From Rhodospirillales bacterium (GTDB lineage Bacteria; Pseudomonadota; Alphaproteobacteria; Reyranellales; Reyranellaceae): 64,000 bases of DNA. The DNA is taken from the NCBI GenBank assembly GCA_009377525.1, contig WHTW01000011.1, positions 1 to 64,000 of the forward strand, read 5' to 3'. Below the pieces are notes generated by a model. The model was not told the origin of the DNA. It did no database searches and saw only the letters and a program-made list of their open reading frames with translations. Position 1 is the stretch's first letter; each line of letters begins with the position of its first letter. The position numbers and the translations under genes were made by a program. Positions 53,320-61,898 of the stretch are shown here, one piece after another.

Positions 53320-54086
53320 GCGTCGCCAGGCTCGAGCTGCTGGCGATCCCCGGCCTGCCGATGATCAAGGCAGGCGACGACCTGGCGGCCCTCATCGCCG
53401 AGGGATTTCTACGCGCCGGGCTGAAGCCGCAGCCAGGCGACGTCCTGGCGCTTGCCCAGAAGATCGTCTCCAAGGCCGAAGGCCGCAGCGTCGAGCTCGC
53501 CAAGGTGAAGCCCTCGGCGCGCGCCGTCTCGCTGGCCGCCGAAGTGCAGAAGGATCCGCGGCTGGTCGAACTGATCCTGTCGGAAGCGGTGCGCGTGGTG
53601 CGCTCGCGGCCCAACGTGCTGATCGTCGAGCACCGGCTTGGCTTCGTCATGGCGAACGCCGGCATCGACCAGTCCAATGTCGGGCCGCCCGACGGCGTCG
53701 AGCGCGCCCTGCTGCTGCCGGTCGATCCCGACGGCAGTGCCAAAACGCTGCGCACGCGGCTTGGCGAGCTTTTGGGCACCGCGCCCGCCGTCGTCATCAC
53801 CGACAGCTTCGGCCGCGCCTGGCGGCGCGGCACGCAGGGCATCGCCATCGGCGCCGCGGGCCTCCCCGCCCTGCTCGACCTGCGCGGCAACCCCGACCTG
53901 TTCGGCCGTACCCTGCAGGTCAGCATCTCGGGCTTCGCCGATGAGATCGCCGCCGCCGCGTCACTCGTTCAGGGCCAGGGCAACGAGGCGCAGCCTGTCA
54001 TTCTGGTGCGCGGGCTCGCCTGGACGGCGCCTGCCAACCCGGCCTCCGAGCTGGTGCGCCCCGCCGCCGAGGACATGTTCCGGTGA
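53316..54086 (+). CDS. cofE: Coenzyme F420-0:L-glutamate ligase
   Basis: A 256-residue GTP-dependent ligase that adds the glutamate tail to F420-0. Motifs are [80 protein letters not shown] and [20 protein letters not shown]. The length equals the archaeal single-domain CofE; the C-terminal nitroreductase-like domain of actinobacterial FbiB is absent. It is linked by 4-bp overlaps to fgd before and cofD after. Confidence 0.95.
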   Translation: MSVARLELLAIPGLPMIKAGDDLAALIAEGFLRAGLKPQPGDVLALAQKIVSKAEGRSVELAKVKPSARAVSLAAEVQKDPRLVELILSEAVRVVRSRPNVLIVEHRLGFVMANAGIDQSNVGPPDGVERALLLPVDPDGSAKTLRTRLGELLGTAPAVVITDSFGRAWRRGTQGIAIGAAGLPALLDLRGNPDLFGRTLQVSISGFADEIAAAASLVQGQGNEAQPVILVRGLAWTAPANPASELVRPAAEDMFR

Positions 54087-55012
54087 GCAAGGGCCTGGTC
54101 GTTGCCCTGTCCGGCGGTGTCGGCGGGGCCAAGCTGGCGTTGGGGCTGAGCCGCGTGCTGCCGGCCGACGAGCTTTTGATCGTCGCCAACACCGGCGACG
54201 ACTTCGAGCATCTGGGGCTGAAAATATGTCCCGACATCGACACTCTCACCTATGTGCTGGCCGGCCTCGACAACATCGAGCAGGGCTGGGGTCGGCGCGA
54301 CGAGACATGGTCGTTCATGGCGACCATCGCCTCGGTGGGCGGCGCCGATTGGTTCCACCTCGGCGATCGCGATCTCGCGATGCATGTCGAGCGCACGCGC
54401 CGGCTGCGCACGGGCGAGACGCTGTCGCAGATCACGGCCGACATCACCCGCCGCCTCGGCATCGCCCATCGCATCCTGCCGATGAGCGACGACCCTGTGC
54501 CGACGCGCGTGCTGAGCGACGGCGGCTGGATCGACTTCCAGGACTACTTCGTGCGCCAGCAGTGCCGGCCGGTCGTGCGCGAGCTGGTATTCGACGGCGC
54601 CGACAAGGCGCGGCCTCAGCCGGACGTCATCAAGGCGTTGGGCGGCCAGGTGAGTGCCGTGGTGATCTGCCCGTCAAACCCCTTCATCAGCATCGAGCCG
54701 ATCCTGGCCGTGCCGGGCATGCGGGCCGCCCTCGAAAGCTGCAACGCACCCGTGGTCGCAGTCTCGCCGATCGTCGGCGGCAAGGCGGTCAAAGGTCCGA
54801 CGGCCAAGATGATGCAGGAACTCGGTCTTGCCGTGACCTCTGCATCGGTGGCCAAGCGCTACGGCAACCTTCTCGACGGCTACATCGTCGATCAGGGCGA
54901 TGCTGAGGGCGTGCCCGGCAAGGTGCATGTCGCCCCTACCTTGATGGCAAGCGTCGCCGACAAGGAAGCCCTGGCGCGCACCGTCCTCTCTTTTGCGGAT
55001 TCTCTTTCGTGA
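54083..55012 (+). CDS. cofD: 2-phospho-L-lactate transferase (CofD)
   Basis: A 309-residue enzyme that joins the activated three-carbon acid to FO, giving F420-0 or its dehydro form. Motifs are VVALSGGVGGAKLALGLSRV, IVANTGDDFEHLGLKICPDI, DTLTYVLAGL, HLGDRDLAMHVERTRRL and CPSNPFISIEPILAVPGM. It starts at GTG 54083 within the cofE stop region and overlaps cofC by 4 bp. Confidence 0.95.
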   Translation: MSKGLVVALSGGVGGAKLALGLSRVLPADELLIVANTGDDFEHLGLKICPDIDTLTYVLAGLDNIEQGWGRRDETWSFMATIASVGGADWFHLGDRDLAMHVERTRRLRTGETLSQITADITRRLGIAHRILPMSDDPVPTRVLSDGGWIDFQDYFVRQQCRPVVRELVFDGADKARPQPDVIKALGGQVSAVVICPSNPFISIEPILAVPGMRAALESCNAPVVAVSPIVGGKAVKGPTAKMMQELGLAVTSASVAKRYGNLLDGYIVDQGDAEGVPGKVHVAPTLMASVADKEALARTVLSFADSLS

Positions 55013-55701
55013 CTGCCAACGACATCTGGGCCGTCGTGCCCATCAAGGAACTGGACGGCGCCAAGCAGCGGCTCGCGCCCCTGCTCACGCCGGCGCAGCG
55101 CCGCGCGCTGATCGAGGTGATGATGAGCGAGGTGCTGGAGGCCGTGGTCACGACGCCGAGCCTCGCCGGCACCATGGTCGCCACCGTCGATCCCCATGCG
55201 ACGGCGCTGGCGAAGCGGCTGGGCGCACGGGTGGTGACCGACGGCGCGCGCGACGGTCACACCGGCAGCGTCACGGCGGGCCTAAAGCTGCTGGCGCGCG
55301 AAGGACGCGGGGCCGTGCTCACCCTGCCAGCCGACATTCCCGCCGTGACCTCGCAGGAGATCAGCCTGGTCGTGGGCGCGCACCTGCCGGGGCCGTCCTT
55401 CACCATCTCGCCGGCGCACGACCATCAGGGCTCCAACACCGTGATCTGCTCGCCGCCTGATGCCGTGCCGCTGCGCTTCGGCGACAACAGCTACTACCCG
55501 CACCTCGATGCGGCGCGGCGCTGCAACATCGAACCCACGGTGATCCATCAGCCGGGCATCGCCATGGACATCGACCATCCGGCCGACCTCGCGGCTTTCC
55601 TCGCCCTGCCGCAGTCGATCGGCACGCGCACCAGAGCGCTCCTGGAGGAGATGGGTGTGCCGAAACTCTTGGAGCGCGGACCTCCAGGTCCGCAATCATG
55701 A
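55009..55701 (+). CDS. cofC: Phospholactate-type guanylyltransferase (CofC)
   Basis: A 230-residue nucleotidyltransferase that activates a phosphorylated three-carbon acid (2-phospholactate, phosphoenolpyruvate or 3-phosphoglycerate, depending on lineage) with GTP. Motifs are VVPIKELDGAKQRLAPLLTP, DGHTGSVTAGLKLLAREGRG, TLPADIPAVTSQEISLVVGA and SNTVICSPPDAVPLRFGDNS. The last 10 codons (LERGPPGPQS) lie inside the R4 palindrome, so the native end seems to have been replaced. GTG start at 55009. Confidence 0.92.
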   Translation: MTANDIWAVVPIKELDGAKQRLAPLLTPAQRRALIEVMMSEVLEAVVTTPSLAGTMVATVDPHATALAKRLGARVVTDGARDGHTGSVTAGLKLLAREGRGAVLTLPADIPAVTSQEISLVVGAHLPGPSFTISPAHDHQGSNTVICSPPDAVPLRFGDNSYYPHLDAARRCNIEPTVIHQPGIAMDIDHPADLAAFLALPQSIGTRTRALLEEMGVPKLLERGPPGPQS

Positions 55702-55731
55702 GCGATGAGCGGACCTGGAGGTCCGCGCTCC
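55671..55731. repeat. Palindromic repeat R4
   Basis: Two perfect 23-bp arms, 55671-55693 (begins GGAGCGCGGACCTCC) and 55709-55731 (ends GGAGGTCCGCGCTCC), flank a 15-nt loop. It codes the last residues and stop of CofC and lies between the converging cofC and fbiC genes, so it could also limit read-through. Confidence 0.85.
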
Positions 55732-55746
55732 GATGAGAAGACCAAC

Positions 55747-58071
55747 CTAAGCCGCCACCCGCTTGCGCGGCGGGGTGAGCACAATCGGCGCCAGGTCGGC
55801 CGCCACGAACGAGGCGGCGCGGCGCTCCTCGTCGACCGGACCGTAGAGCGTGGTGCGCTGCTGCGGCGCGCGGCCGATGGAGCGGATCAGGGCCTCCATC
55901 GCGTCGGGCGGGAATTCCTGGCCGTGCTGGGTGCCGGCGGCGCGCGAGATGCTCTCGTTCATCAGCGTGCCGCCGAGATCGTTGGCGCCGGCGTTGAGGC
56001 AGATCGCGGCGCCCGCCGGACCCATCTTCACCCACGAGGTCTGGATGTTGGTGATGGCCGGGTGCAGCACCAGGCGGGCGATCGAATGCATGATCACCGC
56101 CTCGCGGAAGGTCGGACCGCGGCGCGCCAGGCCATGGCGGTACATCGGCGCTTCCATGTGCACGAAGGGCAACGGCACGAACTCGGTGAAGCCGCCCGTC
56201 TCGACCTGCAGGTCGCGCAGGGCCAAGAGATGGCGCGCCCAGGCGAGCGAGGTCTCGACATGGCCGTACATGATGGTCGAGGTCGTGCGCAGCCCGAGCT
56301 TGTGGGCGGCGCGCTGCACGTCGAGCCATTGCGCGGTGTTGATCTTGTCCGGGCAGATGATGGCGCGCACCTCGTCGTCGAGGATTTCTGCGGCGGTGCC
56401 GGGCAAGGTGCCCAGCCCCGCCTCCTTGAGGCCGGCGAGGAACGTGTCGATGGGCCGGTCAAGGGTCGCGGCGCCCTGCGTCACCTCGAGCGGCGAGAAG
56501 GCATGGATGTGCATGCCCGGCACCGCTTCCTTGATGGTGCGGCAGATCGCTTCGTAGGTCTCGCCGGTGTAGTCGGGATGGATGCCGCCCTGCAGGCAGA
56601 CCTCGGTAGCGCCGCGCTCCCACGCCTCGACCGCGCGCCGCGACACCTCCTCAAGTGCCAGGTCATAGGGCTTGCCGCGCAGATCGTCGTGCGTGCGGCC
56701 CTTGGAGAAGGCGCAGAAGCGGCAGCGGAAGTAGCAGATGTTGGTGTAGTTGATGTTGCGGTTGACGACGTAGCGGATGACGTCGCCGCTCACCGCCTGG
56801 CGCAGCGCGTCGGCGGCACCGGTGACATGGCGATAGTCGGCATCGCGCGCCGTGAATAGCCGCACGATCTCGGGATGGTCGAGCCGCTTGCCGCCGGTCG
56901 CGCGATCGACGATGCGCACGATCTCCGGATCGACCTCGCGCAGCAGGACCTGCGGCGCCGGCGGCGGCTCGGTGTTGCCGGGCGCCCAGTCATCCTCGCG
57001 CGCCAGGCCCTCGGCGTCGCTCATGCGGCGCACCTGCGTGGCCACCTCGGGTGCCAGCCAGGTCTGCGGCGCGCGGACGTAGGCCGGATAGACGGCGAGG
57101 CGATTGACTAAAACCTTGCCCATCTCGGCGCTCTTGCGCGCCAGCTCGTCGACGGCGGGCCACGGCGCTTCTGGGTTCACATGATCGGGCGTCACCGGCG
57201 AGACGCCGCCCCAGTCGTTGAGGCCCGCGCCGACCAGCCTTTGATAGACGCCGGGTGAAAGATTCGGCGGCGCCTGGATGTTCATCTCCGCGCCCAGGAT
57301 CAGTCGCGCCTGGGCGATGGTCCAACAGAGCTCATCGAGATCGGGCTCGTCGGCGTCGGCGAGCTTGGTGTCGGACTTGGCGCGGAAGTTCTGGACGATC
57401 ACTTCCTGGATGTGGCCGTACTTGCTGTGCAGGTCACCGATGGCGCGCAACGCGTCGAGCCGCTCTTCGCGCGTTTCGCCAATGCCGATCAAGATGCCGG
57501 TGGTGAACGGCACTCTAAGCTCGCCGGCGAGCCGGATGGTCTCGAGCCGCACGGCCGGATGCTTGTCGGGCGAGCCGAAATGCACGCCACCCTTCTCGCA
57601 CAAACGCTCGCTGGTCGATTCCAGCATGATGCCCTGGCTCGCGGTGACCTCGCGAAGGGCCGCGATCTCCTCGCGCGTCATGACGCCGGGGTTGGCGTGC
57701 GGCAGCAGGCCCGTCTCGCGCAGCACCAGGGCGCACATCGCGGCGAGGTAGGCGATCGTCGATTCGTATCCGAGCTCAACCAGCGCCTCGCGCGCCGCGC
57801 GATAGCGCAGCTCGGGCTTGTCGCCCAGGGTGAACAGCGCCTCGGTGCAGCCGGCAGTCTTGCCGGCGCGGGCGATCGCCAAGACCTCGTCAGGCGAGAG
57901 ATAGGCCGGGCGGCTGGCGTGCGGCGTCTCGGCGAAGGTGCAGTAGTGGCAGACGTCGCGGCAGAGCTTGGTCAACGGAATGAAGACCTTGCGCGAGTAG
58001 GAGATCAGCCGGCCATGGCCGCCGTCGCGCAGCCGCGCGGCGTCCGCCATCAGCTCGGAAAGTTCGGACAT
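55747..58071 (-). CDS. fbiC: FO synthase, fused CofG-CofH (FbiC)
   Basis: A 774-residue protein with two radical-SAM halves that together make the deazaflavin FO from tyrosine and a ribityl-diaminouracil. The first half (CofG) has the Cx3Cx2C cluster in LCRDVCHYCTFA; the second (CofH, from about residue 440) has CYFRCRFCAFSKGRTHDDLR. Other parts are ESTSERLCEKGGVHFGSPDK, LSPGVYQRLVGAGLNDWGGV and GATEVCLQGGIHPDYTGETY. The start is ATG 58071 (MSELSELMADAARLRDG); the longer frame is upstream DNA. Fusion of the two halves is the actinobacterial form. Confidence 0.95.
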   Translation of the reverse strand: MSELSELMADAARLRDGGHGRLISYSRKVFIPLTKLCRDVCHYCTFAETPHASRPAYLSPDEVLAIARAGKTAGCTEALFTLGDKPELRYRAAREALVELGYESTIAYLAAMCALVLRETGLLPHANPGVMTREEIAALREVTASQGIMLESTSERLCEKGGVHFGSPDKHPAVRLETIRLAGELRVPFTTGILIGIGETREERLDALRAIGDLHSKYGHIQEVIVQNFRAKSDTKLADADEPDLDELCWTIAQARLILGAEMNIQAPPNLSPGVYQRLVGAGLNDWGGVSPVTPDHVNPEAPWPAVDELARKSAEMGKVLVNRLAVYPAYVRAPQTWLAPEVATQVRRMSDAEGLAREDDWAPGNTEPPPAPQVLLREVDPEIVRIVDRATGGKRLDHPEIVRLFTARDADYRHVTGAADALRQAVSGDVIRYVVNRNINYTNICYFRCRFCAFSKGRTHDDLRGKPYDLALEEVSRRAVEAWERGATEVCLQGGIHPDYTGETYEAICRTIKEAVPGMHIHAFSPLEVTQGAATLDRPIDTFLAGLKEAGLGTLPGTAAEILDDEVRAIICPDKINTAQWLDVQRAAHKLGLRTTSTIMYGHVETSLAWARHLLALRDLQVETGGFTEFVPLPFVHMEAPMYRHGLARRGPTFREAVIMHSIARLVLHPAITNIQTSWVKMGPAGAAICLNAGANDLGGTLMNESISRAAGTQHGQEFPPDAMEALIRSIGRAPQQRTTLYGPVDEERRAASFVAADLAPIVLTPPRKRVAA

Positions 58072-58178
58072 GGCCAACCCTCTAATTTTACGCCAGTGGG
58101 CGGGACGATAGCGGCAATCCGGATCGCCCGCATCGTGTAGTATGGCACGCAAGACGGGCAGCCAAAGGGAGATCAGCT

Positions 58179-59132
58179 ATGCAGTTCGGCTTCAACGCGC
58201 CGACCGCCGGGCCAATGTCGGCGACCGACCAACTGGTAAAGCTCGTGGTCGAGGGCGAGGCCATGGGCTTCGACTACGCCACCTTCAGCGACCATGTCGT
58301 GATCCCGACCGACATCGAGGCCAAATACCCCTACAGCAACACCGGTGAATTCCCCGCGGGCTCCCGCGTCGAACGACACGAGCAGCTGATCGAGATGGCG
58401 TTCGTGGCGGCGAAGACCAGGAAGTTGCGCCTGGTCTCGTCGGTGATGGTGGTGCCGCATCGCCCCGCGGTACTGACCGCCAAGATGCTGTCGACCATGG
58501 ACGTGCTGTCGGGTGGTCGCCTGGTGCTGGGCATCGGCGCGGGCTGGATGAAGGAGGAGTTCGAGGCGATCCAGGCGCCCGATTTTGCGGAGCGCGGCAA
58601 GGTCACCGACGAGTACATCAAGGCTTTCATCGAGCTCTGGACCAAGCCCAGACCTAAGTTCGCGGGCAAGCACGTGCGCTTCGACAACATCCTGATGGAC
58701 CCCAAGCCGGTGCAGAAGCCGCATCCGCCGATCTGGGTCGGCGGCGAGAGCGGGCCGGCCCTGCGCCGCACCGCTCAGCTGGGCGATGCCTGGTATCCGA
58801 TCGGCACCAACCCGGCCAATCCGCTCGACAGCCTGAAGCGCTTCAAGACGCAGGTCGCGCGCCTGCGCAAGATGACCGAGGAGGCCGGCCGCAAGGCCGA
58901 CGCCGTCGGTGTCACCTTGCGTGTCACCCAATTCGGCGAGAGCGCGCCGGCCACGGCCGGCGACGGCGAGTGCCGGCTGTTCTCGGGCAAGCCCGCCGAG
59001 CTCGCGGGCGACATCAAGGCACTCAAGGAGATAGGCGTCGGCTGCCTCGACTTCGGCTTCGGCGGCAGCACCGTCGATGCGATGCTGGCCGAGATGCAGA
59101 AGTTCAAGCGGGGCGTGCTGGCATTGGTCTAG
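58179..59132 (+). CDS. F420-type LLM oxidoreductase (TIGR03619-like)
   Basis: A 317-residue luciferase-like protein: MQFGFNAPTAGPMSATDQLV, GFDYATFSDHVVIPTDIEAK, LVSSVMVVPHRPAVLTAKML, VLSGGRLVLGIGAGWMKEEF and KPVQKPHPPIWVGGESGPAL. This pattern fits the group that uses F420 rather than FMN, and its location beside fbiC supports it. It is divergent from fbiC and followed by the R5 palindrome. The substrate is unknown. Cofactor choice is inferred from family and context. Confidence 0.85.
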   Translation: MQFGFNAPTAGPMSATDQLVKLVVEGEAMGFDYATFSDHVVIPTDIEAKYPYSNTGEFPAGSRVERHEQLIEMAFVAAKTRKLRLVSSVMVVPHRPAVLTAKMLSTMDVLSGGRLVLGIGAGWMKEEFEAIQAPDFAERGKVTDEYIKAFIELWTKPRPKFAGKHVRFDNILMDPKPVQKPHPPIWVGGESGPALRRTAQLGDAWYPIGTNPANPLDSLKRFKTQVARLRKMTEEAGRKADAVGVTLRVTQFGESAPATAGDGECRLFSGKPAELAGDIKALKEIGVGCLDFGFGGSTVDAMLAEMQKFKRGVLALV

Positions 59133-59149
59133 GCTGGGGGTGTCATCGT

Positions 59150-59216
59150 CTTCCGGACCGCCGGCTTCCAGCCGGCATCATGATCATGAGCCGGCAAGAT
59201 GCCGGCGGTCCGGAAG
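59150..59216. repeat. Palindromic repeat R5
   Basis: CTTCCGGACCGCCGGC (59150-59165) and GCCGGCGGTCCGGAAG (59201-59216) are perfect 16-bp complements, with inner GCCGGC repeats. It sits between two converging LLM genes and encodes the last residues and stop of the leftward one. Confidence 0.8.
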
Positions 59217-60074
59217 AGTAAACTGAGCCACCTTCGCCGCGAGCTTCGCCCAGCGGTCGAGCTGGGGCAGGATCACGTCGGACTTGGCCGAGTCGAGGCT
59301 GACGATGACGCGCACGACGCCCGCGTCCTGGTCGCGCTTCAGCTCACTCTCGTCCTCCTTCGATTCCCAGATCGAGATCGGCAGCGAAGCGAGGTCGCGG
59401 TTGGCCTCCTTGGCCATCGCCTGGAACTTCGGGATCAGGTCGCGCACCTCGCCGTAGGCCTTGCGCCGCCGCAACGGCATCCAGCCGTCGCCGTAGCGCA
59501 CGGCGCGGCGCGCGCCGTAGGGGAAGGCACCGCCGACCAGCACCGGCGGATGCGGCTTCTGCACCGGCTTGGGCCAGGCCATCATGGGATCGAACGTCAC
59601 CATCTCGCCGTGATACTCGGCCTTGGACTTGGTCCAGATCACCTTCATGGCCTCGATGCGCTCGCGCACCAGCTTGTGGCGGCTCTCGAAGTTGGTGCCG
59701 TGGTTCTCCATCTCGTCCTGGTTCCAGCCGTTGCCGACGCCGAACAGGAAGCGCCCGCCGGAAAGCTGGTCGATCGAGGCCACCGCCTTGGCGGTCTGGA
59801 TGGGATCGCGCTGATTGACCAGGCAGACGCCGGTGCCGACCTTCAGCTTCTTGGTGACCGCGGCGGCCGCCGTGAGCGTCACGAAGGGATCCATGGCGTC
59901 GTAGTACTTCTTGGGCAGTTCGCCGCCGCCTGGCCACTCGGATTTGCGCGTCAGCGGGATGTGCGAGTGCTCGGGCGCCCACACCGATTCGAAGCCGCGT
60001 TCCTCCAGGGCCGTCGCGAGCTCCGCCGGCGTCATGGAATAGTCGGTAAAGAACATCGCCGCGCCGATATGCAT
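59184..60074 (-). CDS. F420-type LLM oxidoreductase (TIGR03619-like)
   Basis: A 296-residue luciferase-like protein starting at ATG 60074 (MHIGAAMFFTDYSMTPAELA). Motifs are GFESVWAPEHSHIPLTRKSE, LKVGTGVCLVNQRDPIQTAK, DQLSGGRFLFGVGNGWNQDE and KPVQKPHPPVLVGGAFPYGA. The HSHIP motif and the ELPKKYYDAMDPFVTL segment are close to the paralogue at 61027. The last residues (about DRRHLAGS) are coded by the R5 palindrome. It is the last gene of a leftward three-LLM run. Confidence 0.85.
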   Translation of the reverse strand: MHIGAAMFFTDYSMTPAELATALEERGFESVWAPEHSHIPLTRKSEWPGGGELPKKYYDAMDPFVTLTAAAAVTKKLKVGTGVCLVNQRDPIQTAKAVASIDQLSGGRFLFGVGNGWNQDEMENHGTNFESRHKLVRERIEAMKVIWTKSKAEYHGEMVTFDPMMAWPKPVQKPHPPVLVGGAFPYGARRAVRYGDGWMPLRRRKAYGEVRDLIPKFQAMAKEANRDLASLPISIWESKEDESELKRDQDAGVVRVIVSLDSAKSDVILPQLDRWAKLAAKVAQFTLPDRRHLAGS

Positions 60075-60085
60075 GGTTTCTCCTC

Positions 60086-61030
60086 CTACGCTGCTTTCGC
60101 CTTCTTGGGCCACCGCGCGTCGACCTGCGGCAGCACCTTTTCGATGAGCTTCCTGGTCTGGGCGACGATCTCCTCGCCGTTCTGCCCCACGGGGCGCAGG
60201 ATGAACTTCTCGACGCCGACGGCGACATACTCGGCGACCCGGTCGAGGATCACCTTCTCGTCACCGATCGCGAAGTAGCCCGACGGATCGCGGCCCGTCC
60301 TCTTCTGGTAGGCGGCCATGGCGGCCGACAGGACGCCGTCGCCCGGACTGCCGAAGTAGAACGGGAAGGCCGCTCCGTAGTGATCCTCGTCGATCGTGCG
60401 GCCCGCTTCGGCGGCTGCCTTCTTGATCGCGGCGACGACCTTGCCGACCGCGTCCGGCTGCTCGGCGCCGGACTGCCAGCCGGTGCCGTAGCGCGCGGTG
60501 CGCCGGATCGCCGCCTCCGACGAGCCGCCGATCCACATCGGCAGGTCGGGCTGCACCGGCTTGGGCGAGATCGAGGCCGCCTTCAGGCGCCAGTGTTTGC
60601 CTTCGAAGTCGACGCTGTCCTCGCGCCACAGTCGCGCGATGATCTCCAGCGCCTCATCGGTGCGCCGGCCGCGCGTCCTGGTGTCGATGTTGAGCGCGTC
60701 CCATTCGGGCCCCAACGGGCTGCCGATGCCAAAGGCCGGCAGCAGCCGGCCTTCGGACAGCACGTCGATGGTGGCGCACTGCTTGGCCAGCAGCACCGGA
60801 TCGCGCAGCGCGAGCGACACGACGTTCATGCCGAAGCGCAGGCGGCGCGTGCGGCCGGCCAGCGCCGCCATCACCGCCATGCATTCCAGGATCGGCTGGC
60901 GGCTCACCAGCCGGTCGGTCTGCCACAGCGAATCGACACCGCCCGCTTCGCAGAGATCGACCCAGCGCCAATAGTCGCTCGCCCCGGCGAAGGGGAACTC
61001 CATCAGGCCGAGGCCGATGGCGACGCTCAT
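60086..61030 (-). CDS. LLM-class oxidoreductase, probably F420-dependent
   Basis: A 314-residue luciferase-like protein (ATG 61030, MSVAIGLGLMEFPFAGASDY). Motifs are GVDSLWQTDRLVSRQPILEC, LRFGMNVVSLALRDPVLLAK, DVLSEGRLLPAFGIGSPLGP and GGSSEAAIRRTARYGTGWQS. It is more divergent than its two neighbours and lacks the EHTHIP motif, having QTDRLVSR instead. It resembles the methylene-H4MPT reductase-like LLM group. It overlaps the upstream gene by ATGA. Confidence 0.82.
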   Translation of the reverse strand: MSVAIGLGLMEFPFAGASDYWRWVDLCEAGGVDSLWQTDRLVSRQPILECMAVMAALAGRTRRLRFGMNVVSLALRDPVLLAKQCATIDVLSEGRLLPAFGIGSPLGPEWDALNIDTRTRGRRTDEALEIIARLWREDSVDFEGKHWRLKAASISPKPVQPDLPMWIGGSSEAAIRRTARYGTGWQSGAEQPDAVGKVVAAIKKAAAEAGRTIDEDHYGAAFPFYFGSPGDGVLSAAMAAYQKRTGRDPSGYFAIGDEKVILDRVAEYVAVGVEKFILRPVGQNGEEIVAQTRKLIEKVLPQVDARWPKKAKAA

Positions 61031-61878
61031 GCCGCGAGCGCCACCTTGGCGAGCGGCGCGACCGTGTCGAGATAGCTCAGGATCTCGTCGCGGCTCTTGT
61101 CGGGAATGGCGAGCAGCGCGCTCTGGATGCCGGCCTTCTCGTAGCCCTCCAGCGCCTTGGCATCGTTGGGTGCGCCGAAAACGGTGATGCTGAGCGTCTT
61201 GGGATCGCGCTTCTTGGACTCGGCCATGCGGCGGAGTCGATCGACCGACGCTGCGGCATCGAAGCCGGCGCGCGTGCGCGGCAGCCAGCCGTCGCAATAC
61301 TCGACGATGCGGCGCAGCGTGTGATCGCTCTCGCCGCCCAGGATGATCGGCGGATTGGGCCGCTGAGCGGGCTTGGGCCACGACCAGACGCGATCGAACT
61401 TCACGAACTCGCCGTCGAACGAGGCCTCGTCCTTGGTCCACAGCTCCTTCATCGCCAGCACATGCTCGCGCATCTGCTTGAAGCGCGTCTCGTAGCGCGC
61501 GCCGTGGTTCTCCATCTCCTCGACGTTCCAGCCGCCGCCGATGCCGAAGACGAAGCGGCCGCCGGAAAGCTGGTCGAGCGAGGCGATGGCCTTGGCCGTC
61601 ACGATCGGCTCGTGCTGCGGCACCAGCAGGATGCCGGTGCCGATGGTGAGGTTCTTGGTCGCCGCCGCGGCGAAGGCGAGCACCACGAACGGATCGTGGG
61701 TGTGCGAATAGCGCTTGGGCAGTTCGCCTCCGCCCGGGAAGGGCGACTTGCGGCTGGCCGGGATGTGGGTGTGCTCGGGCACATAAAGCGAATCGAAGCC
61801 GCGGTCTTCCAGCGCGCGCGCCAGTTCCGCGATATCGATGCCGTAGTCGGTCGGGAAATAGAAAGCACCAACGCGCAT
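61027..61878 (-). CDS. F420-type LLM oxidoreductase (TIGR03619-like)
   Basis: A 283-residue luciferase-like protein: MRVGAFYFPTDYGIDIAELA, GFDSLYVPEHTHIPASRKSP, LTIGTGILLVPQHEPIVTAK, DQLSGGRFVFGIGGGWNVEE and RPNPPIILGGESDHTLRRIV. It is the first of the leftward LLM run and starts 20 bp after the gnd stop, so the four genes gnd-LLM-LLM-LLM look like one operon. The substrate is unknown. Confidence 0.85.
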   Translation of the reverse strand: MRVGAFYFPTDYGIDIAELARALEDRGFDSLYVPEHTHIPASRKSPFPGGGELPKRYSHTHDPFVVLAFAAAATKNLTIGTGILLVPQHEPIVTAKAIASLDQLSGGRFVFGIGGGWNVEEMENHGARYETRFKQMREHVLAMKELWTKDEASFDGEFVKFDRVWSWPKPAQRPNPPIILGGESDHTLRRIVEYCDGWLPRTRAGFDAAASVDRLRRMAESKKRDPKTLSITVFGAPNDAKALEGYEKAGIQSALLAIPDKSRDEILSYLDTVAPLAKVALAA

Positions 61879-61898
61879 CGTCCGTCCTCCACTTGTGT

